A DNA stretch of 64,000 nucleotides from DATAMF01 sp964472565 (GTDB lineage Bacteria > Chloroflexota > Anaerolineae > Aggregatilineales > Aggregatilineaceae), in NCBI GenBank assembly GCA_964472565.1, contig CAYYNB010000007.1:8721-72720 (forward strand), in the 5' to 3' direction. The position numbers were made by a program, and so were the translations under genes. Of this stretch, positions 45,521 through 54,071 are shown piece after piece. Each line of letters opens with the position of its first letter. The first letter of the stretch is position 1. The notes under the pieces were generated by a model, which was given only the letters and a program-made list of their open reading frames with translations, was not told the DNA's origin and did not search any database.

Positions 45521-46261
45521 ATGTCTATTTATGATTCACAAGTCAAGGCAGCGACCAATCAAATCGACATCGAATTCTGGAAAAATCCATTCGGTGTCGA
45601 AGTCGAATATGACGCCCTAAAATTTCTTTTTATCCCCGACCACGTATCCGCTTTTACTGCTTCGCAGCTTGCCCATAAAGTTTACCGTTATCAGATCGAC
45701 AACATTCGCACCAAAAAACAAATCACCCATGCGGTGATGATCACAATGGGGGGCTTGCTGCCGGGTGTGCTGCTGCACGATCATCTCGCCTGGACGCTCA
45801 ACAAAAACATTCCACCGATTGAATTTGGTACACTGGGCGTGAAATATTACGCCGGGCCGGGTCAACCCCTGGACGAACCGCGCATCATCCATCCGCTGTC
45901 GATTGAAGTTGAAAATCGTGTCATCGGCGTGATTGAAGACCTGGTAGACCTGGGCGGGACGGCGCGCTTTGTAGCGCAGTATTTAGTTGAAGAACGCAAG
46001 GCCGACAAAGTAATTTTGATTGCGCCCTATCTCAAAAGCAAAGATGTAACCCAGGAAATGGATGTCATCTATTACGGTCATGTGCCGAAAGATACCTGGA
46101 TCATTACGCCGCGCGAACGGGTGGAAACCTTGATCAAGCGTGTTCCCTATTGGCGGGATCATGGGGCAACACTGGAAGCCTGCGACACGAATCTGATAAA
46201 AATTGGCTATCCGCGTTATCTGCTCGATATCTATCTGCGCGCCACCTACGAACGCGGATAA
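45521..46261 (+). CDS. Phosphoribosyltransferase-fold protein
   Basis: A 246-residue protein with the type I PRTase signature IEDLVDLGGTA (138-148) and a preceding hydrophobic strand; the loop region (about 70-85) HAVMITMGGLLPGVLL resembles the N-terminal part of the fold. It best fits purine PRTase-like or xanthine-guanine PRTase-like groups, but the substrate-specific hood is not recognisable. GGGGAAGG precedes the ATG by 5 bases. It sits 59 bases after the HEAT gene; whether it shares its transcript is unclear. It might be nucleotide salvage or a regulator in the neighbouring system. Confidence 0.78.
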   Translation: MSIYDSQVKAATNQIDIEFWKNPFGVEVEYDALKFLFIPDHVSAFTASQLAHKVYRYQIDNIRTKKQITHAVMITMGGLLPGVLLHDHLAWTLNKNIPPIEFGTLGVKYYAGPGQPLDEPRIIHPLSIEVENRVIGVIEDLVDLGGTARFVAQYLVEERKADKVILIAPYLKSKDVTQEMDVIYYGHVPKDTWIITPRERVETLIKRVPYWRDHGATLEACDTNLIKIGYPRYLLDIYLRATYERG

Positions 46262-46271
46262 GCCTGAAAGC

Positions 46272-46300
46272 AAAACGGGTTCCTTGATGAGGGGAACCCG
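46272..46300 (-). terminator. Terminator between convergent genes
   Basis: Perfect 8-bp stem CGGGTTCC / GGAACCCG (46276-46283, 46293-46300) with a 9-base loop. On the minus strand TTTT follows, so it ends the 91-residue gene; on the plus strand it may also stop the PRTase transcript. Confidence 0.65.
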
Positions 46301-46311
46301 CTAACCATCCG

Positions 46312-46587
46312 CTAGATATGCGAGTGTTCCAACTGTTGACACGCAGGGTAACAACGCTCATCCTGCGGCTGAAGTTCAACCAGCGCTGGGGAGCCGTTAG
46401 GCACCTGATAATCCAGACCAGCCACTTCCTGACGAACAGACAGAAGATGGTTGATCTTTTTTTGTTCCTCATCCGCCTTCTCAAATACCTCGAAGGTGGT
46501 GAGCTTTTTCAGTGGTTGGGCAGCCCGGTCAATCTGCTCCAGCGTCATTCCCAGTTTGCGATCCAGTTTCTGTAGCTGCTTCAACAT
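46312..46587 (-). CDS. Small coiled-coil protein of unknown function
   Basis: A 91-residue acidic/basic helical protein (LKQLQKLDRKLGMTLEQIDR, then FEKADEEQKKINHLLSVRQEV), probably forming a coiled coil or helical bundle; the C-terminal third is less regular and contains two Cys. No family recognised. GGAAGGACAGGGAC before the ATG gives a plausible ribosome site and a terminator follows the stop, which supports a real gene. Confidence 0.6.
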   Translation of the reverse strand: MLKQLQKLDRKLGMTLEQIDRAAQPLKKLTTFEVFEKADEEQKKINHLLSVRQEVAGLDYQVPNGSPALVELQPQDERCYPACQQLEHSHI

Positions 46588-46690
46588 GTCCCTGTCCTTC
46601 CGTGTGTTTCATTCGACACCACTATCTTACTAAAATCAGGACAGGGAGTAGCCTGCCCAAAGTGGTATCTTGACCGGGGACAGGTGGTAT

Positions 46691-49351
46691 TTATGAATCA
46701 GCGATCAGGTGTAGTTCACTACCCCGGATGATAGCCTGGGTCCGGCTGTTCACACCGAGCTTTGAATAGATATTCCGCGTATGCACTTTGACCGTACCAA
46801 TGCTCAGCACCAATTGGGCGGCAATATCCCGGTTCGAGAATCCCTTCGCCAACAGCCCCAATACGTCCAATTCGCGCTCGGTCAGCGGATCGATCAGGTT
46901 CTGTTCGATCACATGTTTCTGGTTCAACGCGGTTAACTCATCAATTGCTGCCGTTAAATCCCAGGCTTCCCCGCGTTTCCAGGCCGCTTTAAACGTGGCC
47001 TCATCCAGTTCAGTTTCAAGCCGGGCGCGCAACCGTTTTAAGAGTGCCCAGTGTTCCATCCAGCCTGATGCATCCTTCGGCTGGGCATAGGCCAGCGCGA
47101 GGCATTCAACCGCCTTTTCGAGTTCATTGTTCGCGGCGCAAACCGCGCTGTAAGTCGCCAGTCCGATAGTCGCTGGTCCCGGTGCATTCCGGTTATACCC
47201 AGGCAAGTTGTGATATTCGCGCCGCAGTGCATCGTACTCACCCAATCCACACAGGCTGATCAGCAGACCCCACAAAAAAGCGCCGCTGGCAAACCCGATA
47301 AAGGTGCCTTGCATTAAAGCCAGACTTTGTCTCACCAGTTCGCGCGCAGTTACATAATCTTCATCCATCAGTGCCACAATCAGCGCTTTAACCCCGAAGA
47401 TCACAACCTGCCCGTCGCGGTAACTCGCCGCCTTGGTGGTATGCAGCGTTTCCTCGGTCAGCCGCCGTGCTTCCTCAAGTTTTCCCTCCAAAATCAGCAG
47501 GACGATCAACTGGTAGGTTGTCTGGACAATGCCTTTAATCGTTCGAAGTTCATGCATGGCGCTTAGTGCTTGCCGTGCATACTGCTCACTGGTTTCATAA
47601 TCCCCCACACCGTAATAAGACAGTGACATGCTGTTCAGCGCCCAGGCAATCCCATTATGATCTCCCAGCCGTCTCCGAATCTCCAGGCTCTCCTGGAGAA
47701 TGGGCAGACCTGATGCATGGAGCATCGAAGACCAACTCCCAATCCAGGCCATGATCTCACTGGTATAAAAGGGGTCATCCAATTCTGCATAGAGGCTTCG
47801 GCTTTTTTCAAAGAGCGGCATAACCAGTTGATCGATCATCTCGCTCGTATCGTCATACAGCGTCAACATCGTAAAAGCCTGAAGATAATAGCAGAAGGCG
47901 ACTTCAGACCAGTATTGGTGTTGTGTCGCGACATCTCGCCAATGTTCGATTTCGGCAATGAGCGTATCAATGTCCTGATCATAAGCTTGATTCCCCATGA
48001 CGATGATCCGCAGATACCGCGTTCGGATTCGGCTCATAATCATCTGGTTGCTGTCAGGCGTTGCCGAAAGTTTTTCCCACGCCGCTTTTAACAGCGAATA
48101 TCCTTCCTGGTATCGGGCACGCATATCGCAGTAGAAATTGATCGTTTCTACTACACCGTCCAATACGGCATAATGTTCTTGTTTGACTGCCCAGTTCCAG
48201 GCTACCCGGATATTTTCAAAATCGGCGTCGATCAGGTCCAGCGACTCGATCTGGTGGTGTCCCTTAATCCGCGCCTCTAGCCAGCCCAGCATCTCCAGGA
48301 AAAACAGCGAATGCGCATCATGAACCGCATGTTCCTGTTGGGCAGCCTGCAATTCCTGGTATCCATACTGCCGCAGCAGTTCGTGAATGTTGTACCGGCC
48401 ATTGTCGTGGAGCGTCACCAACGATTTATCCACCAGATTCGCCAGGATATAGAGCGATGCGCCGGTGACGACTTGGGCCGCTTCGCGCGTAAAACCGCCC
48501 CGAAAAACTGAAAGTTTACGGAAGACATCGCGCTCATCAGCGGTCAGCAGTTCCCACGAATGGTTGAACACCGCTCGTACACTGCGATGGCGCTCGGCTA
48601 CTCCACGTGCACGTGACGTGAGAATATCCACGTTCCGCGCGATCTCCGCCGCAATATCGGCAGGTGTCAGCGTTTTCAGCCAGCTTACCGCCAGTTCAAT
48701 CGCCAGCGGCATCCCTTCTACTTGCTGGCAAATGCGGATAATGCTGTCTCGAACTTCCTCCGCTGAAAAGTTATCCTGGATATGGCACGCCCGTTCCGCA
48801 AAAAGCTGCGCGGCGCTGTAATACTCCAGCGGGGCTGTATCGCCATTGACCGGAATCGCCAACCCATGAACCTGATGCAGCCATTCGGTTTGCAGGTTTA
48901 ATGCTTCGCGTGACGTTGCCAGAATTTTTACGCGAGGGGCATGATCCAGAATCTCCGCGACCAGATCGACCCCTTCCAGCACATGCTCAAAATTATCCAG
49001 GACCAGCAGAACCGCTTTATCCTGCAAATACTCAAACAGTTTGCTGTGCATCTCGCAGCAGGAGTCCTGAATTTGCAACTGCGTAAATTCGATGATGACC
49101 GACGCAATATCTTCTGGATTCGAGATGGGAGCCAGCGGAACGAAATAAATACCGTCCTCGAACGTTTCCAGTTTGCGTTTTGCAATTTCAATTGCAAGGC
49201 GAGTCTTACCGATTCCTCCGGGTCCAACCAGCGTGAGCAGCCGGCACTGCGGATCATCTAACCGCTGCGCCAGTTCCAGCACTTCATCAGTTCTACCCAC
49301 AAATGTTGTGGATAACGACGGCAAATTTTGGCGTGTCGCAAGATTAACCAT
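46691..49351 (-). CDS. LuxR-family regulator with STAND (NB-ARC) ATPase and helical repeats
   Basis: About 886 residues. The N-terminal NB-ARC/STAND module has TFVGRTDEVLELA, Walker A GPGGIGKTRLAIE, LLVLDNFEHVLEG and RVKILATSREALNL. A TPR-like repeat region covers about 380-800, then a C-terminal LuxR HTH (about 822-880; LTERELDVLGLLAKGFSNRDIAAQL). Thus ligand or protein sensing drives oligomerisation and DNA binding. It is clearly paralogous to the STAND part of the kinase fusion at 39306 (both have an SIRAVF/SVRAVF...LSxFRGG segment). The longest frame begins at 49423, but ATG 49351 has AAGGAGG 5 bases upstream and is used. Confidence 0.9.
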   Translation of the reverse strand: MVNLATRQNLPSLSTTFVGRTDEVLELAQRLDDPQCRLLTLVGPGGIGKTRLAIEIAKRKLETFEDGIYFVPLAPISNPEDIASVIIEFTQLQIQDSCCEMHSKLFEYLQDKAVLLVLDNFEHVLEGVDLVAEILDHAPRVKILATSREALNLQTEWLHQVHGLAIPVNGDTAPLEYYSAAQLFAERACHIQDNFSAEEVRDSIIRICQQVEGMPLAIELAVSWLKTLTPADIAAEIARNVDILTSRARGVAERHRSVRAVFNHSWELLTADERDVFRKLSVFRGGFTREAAQVVTGASLYILANLVDKSLVTLHDNGRYNIHELLRQYGYQELQAAQQEHAVHDAHSLFFLEMLGWLEARIKGHHQIESLDLIDADFENIRVAWNWAVKQEHYAVLDGVVETINFYCDMRARYQEGYSLLKAAWEKLSATPDSNQMIMSRIRTRYLRIIVMGNQAYDQDIDTLIAEIEHWRDVATQHQYWSEVAFCYYLQAFTMLTLYDDTSEMIDQLVMPLFEKSRSLYAELDDPFYTSEIMAWIGSWSSMLHASGLPILQESLEIRRRLGDHNGIAWALNSMSLSYYGVGDYETSEQYARQALSAMHELRTIKGIVQTTYQLIVLLILEGKLEEARRLTEETLHTTKAASYRDGQVVIFGVKALIVALMDEDYVTARELVRQSLALMQGTFIGFASGAFLWGLLISLCGLGEYDALRREYHNLPGYNRNAPGPATIGLATYSAVCAANNELEKAVECLALAYAQPKDASGWMEHWALLKRLRARLETELDEATFKAAWKRGEAWDLTAAIDELTALNQKHVIEQNLIDPLTERELDVLGLLAKGFSNRDIAAQLVLSIGTVKVHTRNIYSKLGVNSRTQAIIRGSELHLIADS

Positions 49352-49435
49352 GCCACCTCCTTGCACGCCACTTATTATACCATCGAATGGCTGAACATTT
49401 ATTCTAGATTTTGATCGAGGCATTTGTTAACTTGC

Positions 49436-49464
49436 TTGACACTTAATGTAATTCGTTGTATTTT
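49436..49464 (+). promoter_or_regulatory. Promoter of the lacI-type gene
   Basis: Perfect -35 TTGACA (49436-49441), 17-base spacer and a weaker -10 TATTTT (49459-49464). The LacI-type operator overlaps its downstream edge, consistent with autorepression. Confidence 0.5.
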
Positions 49465-49465
49465 T

Positions 49466-49483
49466 ATCGTAAGCGCTTACGAT
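49466..49483. promoter_or_regulatory. LacI-family operator (18-bp perfect palindrome)
   Basis: ATCGTAAGC-GCTTACGAT is perfectly symmetrical and has the central CG typical of LacI/PurR/CcpA operators. It lies 55 bases before the lacI-type ATG and just after the predicted -10, so binding would block transcription. No second full copy was seen before the solute-binding protein gene. Confidence 0.8.
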
Positions 49484-49537
49484 CATTTTCCATCCAAAAT
49501 TGCAGCGTTTTTAGTTTTAATTTTAGGAGTTGGCACC

Positions 49538-50584
49538 ATGAAGCCCAGCCTCCAAGAAATTGCTGAACTGGCAGGTGTTTCCACCGCAACCGTATCACGG
49601 GCCTTAAATGATCGCCCTGGTGTCAACCCTGAGACCCGTAAAGAAATTCTGCGCATTGCGCGCGAAATGGGCTACACCCCCAATGTAGCGGCCAAAAGCC
49701 TCGCCACATCTCGCACCTTTACATTAGGCTGTGTCACCTACTATCACAGCCCGCAGCCCATTTCCAGTTATCATGTCCAAATTGTACAAGGTATCGATCA
49801 GGAAGCTCGTCAGCGCGGTTATCACGTCATCACAACCTTTGTTGATCTCGAAACAATGGCCGACGGCTTGCGTTTCCCGCTGATTACCGAACAGCGTGTG
49901 GATGGTCTGGTGCTGGTTGGCCCGGCGCTCAAAGCTTCCTTTATCATCGAACTCTACCGCAGCCATATTCCGCTCGTACTGGTCGATAATTTGCTTCAGG
50001 AAACAGAATTGGATGCGGTGGTGTGTGATAACGTGCGCGGCACTTACCGCGCCACACACCACCTGATCACCGCCCATCATTTGCGCAAACTGGTATTTTT
50101 CTCCGGCCCTGCCGACTGGTTCAGCAGTCGTGAACGCCGCCAGGGGTACGAATTGGCGCTGCACGAAATCAACCAGGACCCCTGCACCATCTTCATGCCC
50201 GATACAACCGTGAATACCGGTTATGCTGCCATGCTGGAAGCGCTCGAACGCTACCCGGATTTAGAAGGAGTGGTCGCGGTTAATGATGCAACGGCTGTCG
50301 GCGCGATTCGCGCGGCGAAAGACAGCGGGCGTCGTGTTCCCGAAGATGTCGCTTTTGTCGGTTTTGATAATGTCACCTGGGGACCGCTGCACGAACCCCC
50401 ACTCACCACCGTGCGCATGTTTAAACATGAGACGGGAATTCAAGCTGCCCGCCGCCTGATTGACGTTATCGAGCGTGGTGGTTCTCCCGGTTTTCAACTC
50501 CGTTTAGGAGCCGAACTGATCGTGCGTCAATCATGTGGTTGTCCCCCCGGCGAAGAATCAGTTTTTATGGATCAAGGGAGTTAA
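49538..50584 (+). CDS. LacI-family transcriptional regulator
   Basis: About 348 residues. The N-terminal HTH is LQEIAELAGVSTATVSRALN (residues 5-24) followed by the hinge helix NVAAKSLATSRT; the rest is a periplasmic-binding-protein-like effector domain. AGGAG precedes ATG 49538; the longer frame from 49424 crosses the promoter and operator. The gene leads a locus with an ABC sugar importer, a secreted enzyme and a GH130 protein, so the effector is likely a mannoside or related sugar (inference). It presumably binds the palindrome upstream of itself. A Cys-rich tail (CGCPP) is a small oddity. Confidence 0.92.
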   Translation: MKPSLQEIAELAGVSTATVSRALNDRPGVNPETRKEILRIAREMGYTPNVAAKSLATSRTFTLGCVTYYHSPQPISSYHVQIVQGIDQEARQRGYHVITTFVDLETMADGLRFPLITEQRVDGLVLVGPALKASFIIELYRSHIPLVLVDNLLQETELDAVVCDNVRGTYRATHHLITAHHLRKLVFFSGPADWFSSRERRQGYELALHEINQDPCTIFMPDTTVNTGYAAMLEALERYPDLEGVVAVNDATAVGAIRAAKDSGRRVPEDVAFVGFDNVTWGPLHEPPLTTVRMFKHETGIQAARRLIDVIERGGSPGFQLRLGAELIVRQSCGCPPGEESVFMDQGS

Positions 50585-50589
50585 GACTC

Positions 50590-50639
50590 AGGCTTGAGTA
50601 GAAAGGAAGGAGCGTGTTTTTACAAGCCTTTCAACCGTC
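50590..50639 (+). other. Leader inverted repeat before the solute-binding protein gene
   Basis: AGGCTTG (50590-50596) and CAAGCCT (50633-50639) enclose GAAAGG/CCTTTC, giving alternative hairpins in the 91-base gap between lacI and the binding-protein gene. It may stabilise or attenuate the downstream transcript. Confidence 0.4.
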
Positions 50640-50675
50640 CCTTTTTTAAATAGGTTTAATGAGGAGATGTAAAAC

Positions 50676-51914
50676 ATGAAGAAGTACCTGCGTATCATTC
50701 TTTTGGCGGCATTGGTGTTGGCTATGCTGCCCACAACCATCCAGACCACCCAGGCCCAGGATAAAGTCCAACTGCGGATTACCAACTGGGCTGGTGTGGA
50801 TGAGGCGGCTGAATTTCAGGTTATCGTAGACGAAGTCAACGCCAACTCAGACTCGTTCGAAATTATCTACGAGCCGCAGCCAGCCGACTACTACACCCAA
50901 CTGCAAACCGAATTGGCGGGCGAAACAGGACCAGACCTGTTCTGGCTCGATCAAGACCACATGTCCTGGGCCTTTGATGGCGTGCTGCTCGATATTTCGG
51001 AGTATCTTGCAGCCGATACCCGCGATGTGGCAAACTCTGACGATTACTTCCCTGGTATCTGGCAGATTGTTGCCCTTAACGACGGGGTGTATGGCTTGCC
51101 CTGGATCGCCGCGCCTGTGGTATTGTACTACAACAAAGACATTTTTGATGAAATGGGTGTGGAATACCCCACTGCCGACTGGACGTGGGACCAGTTCCGC
51201 GAAGCCGCTGTGACCCTGACCAACGAAGAACACTATGGTTTCACCATGAACAGTTGGCCGCCTATCCACATGTTTATCTGGTCGTTTGGTGGCGAAGTTA
51301 TCAGCGAAGACCTCCAGTCTTCTCCCATCGATACTCCCGAAGCAATGGCCGGGGCGCAGTTCTACGCCGGCATGATCTACAACGAAGAATGCTGCCCCTC
51401 CGAACAAACCATTGCCGAGCAAGGTTCGGCAGAAATGTTTAAGGCGGGCACCGTCGCCATGTTTATGGGCGGCGCTGCCGATGACCTGGATCGTGTCGAA
51501 GGCTTGAATGTGGGCGTTTCTCCCGTGCCGCAGGGTGTAAACGGCGAAAACACGACCTTTGCCTGGAGTGCTGCGACGGTGATCAATTCCAAGACCGAAC
51601 ATCCCCAGGAAGCCTATGAAGCTCTGATCGCGTTGACTGAAGGTATCCAAAACTGGAAGATCGTATCGCCGCGCGTCTCGCAAGCCACCGTTGAACATCT
51701 TATTGCGTCTGAACCTCGCAAAGAAGCCAGCGCCGAAGCGATCATTCAGGCTGTGCCGTATATGCGCGCTTTCCGGATCATTCCCAAGTTCTCCGAATGG
51801 AGCACCATCTTCTGGGAAGATTTCCAGGCTCCACTGTTCCATGACGAAGATATTGTCGAAAACCTCGCAGCCGACGCAGCCATCCTGCTTCAGGATGTTC
51901 TGCCAACCGAATAA
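50676..51914 (+). CDS. ABC transporter sugar-binding protein (family 1)
   Basis: A 412-residue exported solute-binding protein. Signal peptide of about 28 residues ending in TQAQ; the mature part has two-lobed features seen in MalE-type proteins (LQTELAGETGPDLFWLDQD, IAAPVVLYYNKDIFDEMG, FKAGTVAMFMGG). There is no lipobox Cys; the protein might be held at the surface by another means. GAGGAGATG Shine-Dalgarno 10 bases before the ATG. It hands substrate to the permeases at 51981 and 53149. The ATPase gene is not here; a shared MsmK-type ATPase is likely. Confidence 0.93.
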   Translation: MKKYLRIILLAALVLAMLPTTIQTTQAQDKVQLRITNWAGVDEAAEFQVIVDEVNANSDSFEIIYEPQPADYYTQLQTELAGETGPDLFWLDQDHMSWAFDGVLLDISEYLAADTRDVANSDDYFPGIWQIVALNDGVYGLPWIAAPVVLYYNKDIFDEMGVEYPTADWTWDQFREAAVTLTNEEHYGFTMNSWPPIHMFIWSFGGEVISEDLQSSPIDTPEAMAGAQFYAGMIYNEECCPSEQTIAEQGSAEMFKAGTVAMFMGGAADDLDRVEGLNVGVSPVPQGVNGENTTFAWSAATVINSKTEHPQEAYEALIALTEGIQNWKIVSPRVSQATVEHLIASEPRKEASAEAIIQAVPYMRAFRIIPKFSEWSTIFWEDFQAPLFHDEDIVENLAADAAILLQDVLPTE

Positions 51915-51980
51915 TTTCCACCATTCGACTGACAGCAGGGGCGTCATTCACGCTCCTGCTTTTCTATAAGGAGGTGCCCC

Positions 51981-53144
51981 GTGAAGGGCGATCCTGGGGC
52001 CTTTGCCTCTTATTATCCTACACTGCTGCGTTATATCGGTGTGGCGCTAGCGTTGGGGATTCTCATGTTTATCGTGTACCGGCTGCTGCGTTTTGTCGGT
52101 GTCAAGCGCAACGCCGCAACCGGATTCACCCTGGTTCTGCCCTGGATAGTGGGCTTTTTAGGTTTCATACTCTTCCCGATCCTGATCTCCTTTTACCTGA
52201 GTTTTACGGAATACGACATTCTTTGGGATAACCCCAAGAAACTGGACGATCCGCTTTTTAACTATAAACGTGCCCTCTCGATCAAAATCGTGGAACTCAA
52301 AGAGGGCGAACGTTCCCTGCAAGTGCTGGGTAAAATGGAGGGCAATACCCCCGAAACTGTCCGCTACCGTGAAATGGACCGGTTTTCGTGGGGCGACAAA
52401 ACCTATGTGGTCGGCGCAACGGACCAGTATTTCTATAAGGCACTCTCGCTTACCTTGCGCTACGCCCTGATCAACGTTCCATTGGGGCTAATCGGCGCGT
52501 TAGCCGTCGCCCTGCTGCTGAATCAAAAGGTGAAAGGAGTCGGTATCTGGCGCACGCTCTACTACCTGCCTGCCGTACTGCCTGCCGCAGCGACGGCGCT
52601 GCTGTGGTTCTGGCTGTTCGCACCCACCACCGGACTCATTAACAGCGCGCTCAAACCCATTTATGAACTGTTTGATGCTGAACCGTTGGGTTGGTTCACT
52701 GATGCTAAGCTGGTGCTCCCATCCTTTGTGATCATGGGCATGTGGGGCGTCTTTGGTGCCAATACGGTGATCTTGCTGGCAGGACTCAAAAATATTCCCA
52801 CCGAACTCTACGAAGCGGCATCGATTGATGGAGCAGGTGCTTGGGTCAAATTCCGCCGGGTCACGCTGCCGATGCTCAGTCCGGCGCTGTTTTACACCCT
52901 TGTCACCGGGACAATTGCCGCGCTCCAACTGATGACCCAACAGGCCTTCATCCCCACCAAGCGCGAAGATGGCTGGTTTGTCAACTGGTTTATCTATAAT
53001 GAGGCCTTCAATTTTGGACGTATGGGGTATGCCTCGGCGCTCGGCTGGATGGTCGCACTGTTGATCATTCTCCTGACCCTGTTCATTTTCCGTTCGTCGG
53101 CGGCATGGGTCTTCTATGAAGGCGGAAAGCGTGAAGAGGGATAG
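51981..53144 (+). CDS. ABC sugar transporter permease, MalF type
   Basis: A 387-residue permease. A GTG start follows AAGGAGG by 5 bases. Predicted membrane segments lie at about 15-33, 48-70 and several in 160-380; the EAA loop TELYEAASIDGAGAWVKFRRVTLP is near residue 275-295. A long soluble insert (about 85-150) follows the second membrane segment, rich in charged residues (VELKEGERSLQVLG), as in MalF-type proteins, where this loop can contact the binding protein. Confidence 0.92.
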   Translation: MKGDPGAFASYYPTLLRYIGVALALGILMFIVYRLLRFVGVKRNAATGFTLVLPWIVGFLGFILFPILISFYLSFTEYDILWDNPKKLDDPLFNYKRALSIKIVELKEGERSLQVLGKMEGNTPETVRYREMDRFSWGDKTYVVGATDQYFYKALSLTLRYALINVPLGLIGALAVALLLNQKVKGVGIWRTLYYLPAVLPAAATALLWFWLFAPTTGLINSALKPIYELFDAEPLGWFTDAKLVLPSFVIMGMWGVFGANTVILLAGLKNIPTELYEAASIDGAGAWVKFRRVTLPMLSPALFYTLVTGTIAALQLMTQQAFIPTKREDGWFVNWFIYNEAFNFGRMGYASALGWMVALLIILLTLFIFRSSAAWVFYEGGKREEG

Positions 53145-53148
53145 TGTG

Positions 53149-54066
53149 ATGACGGCTCAAACTCAACCCATCGAAGCGATCCGTGATCCGCTGGCGCAGC
53201 GCCGCCAGATTCAACGCCTGCTTCAGCGCATCCTCATCTACAGTTTGCTGGTGATCGGGGCGCTGATTGTTTTGATTCCGTTCTTCTGGATGCTCTCAAC
53301 TTCCCTGAAGACCGAAAAACAGACCTTTGCCCAGCCGCCCATCTGGATTCCCAAACCGCTCCAACTTGAAAACTACGTGGACGCCTGGGAAAGACTGGGC
53401 AGTATTGCGCCCGGCCTGACCTTCTGGCGCATTATCGGCAACACCCTGTTTATCACGGTTCTCGCCATGTTCGCGGAGATGTTCAGCGCGGCAGTGGTTG
53501 CCTATGGTTTTGCGCGCTTCGAGTTTAAAGGCCGCAATCTGATCTTTTTTATCATGCTCTCCACGATGATGATCCCGGCCACCCTGACTCGTGTCCCCGC
53601 CTTTTTGATCTGGAAAGAATTAGGGCGGCTCAATACCTACGACCCAATGACTGTGCCCGCGTGGTTTGCGTGGGGGCCATCCTATGTCTTTTTGCTGCGC
53701 CAGTTTTTTATGACTATCCCGCGTGAAATGGAAGAGGCGGCAACCATCGATGGCGCGAATCCGATCCAGACCTTTTTCTTCGTGATGCTGCCATTGGTCA
53801 AACCGGCTTTTCTGGCAATTGGTGTGTTGTCATTTCAGGGCAACTGGAACAACTTTGAAGCGCCGCTGATCTATCTGAATACGACTCAGATGTTCCCCTT
53901 GATCCTGTCGATCCAGTTTTTCCAGCAGTCGCTCTCCAAAGAAGCGCCCAAGTTTCACTATATGATGGCGATGGCGACCATGATGGCCTTGCCGATCCTG
54001 GTCCTGTTTTTCGCCGCCCAGCGTTACTTCATTGAAGGCTTGAATGTGGGAGCAGTCAAAGGCTAA
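53149..54066 (+). CDS. ABC sugar transporter permease, MalG type
   Basis: About 305 residues, six predicted membrane helices. The EAA loop is REMEEAATIDGANPIQTFFF and it is followed by LPLVKPAFL. It pairs with the MalF-type permease 4 bases upstream. ATG 53149 is preceded by GAAGAGGG; the longer frame to 53116 overlaps the upstream gene. The short loop between helices contrasts with the MalG protein at the left window edge. Confidence 0.92.
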   Translation: MTAQTQPIEAIRDPLAQRRQIQRLLQRILIYSLLVIGALIVLIPFFWMLSTSLKTEKQTFAQPPIWIPKPLQLENYVDAWERLGSIAPGLTFWRIIGNTLFITVLAMFAEMFSAAVVAYGFARFEFKGRNLIFFIMLSTMMIPATLTRVPAFLIWKELGRLNTYDPMTVPAWFAWGPSYVFLLRQFFMTIPREMEEAATIDGANPIQTFFFVMLPLVKPAFLAIGVLSFQGNWNNFEAPLIYLNTTQMFPLILSIQFFQQSLSKEAPKFHYMMAMATMMALPILVLFFAAQRYFIEGLNVGAVKG

Positions 54067-54071
54067 AACGG

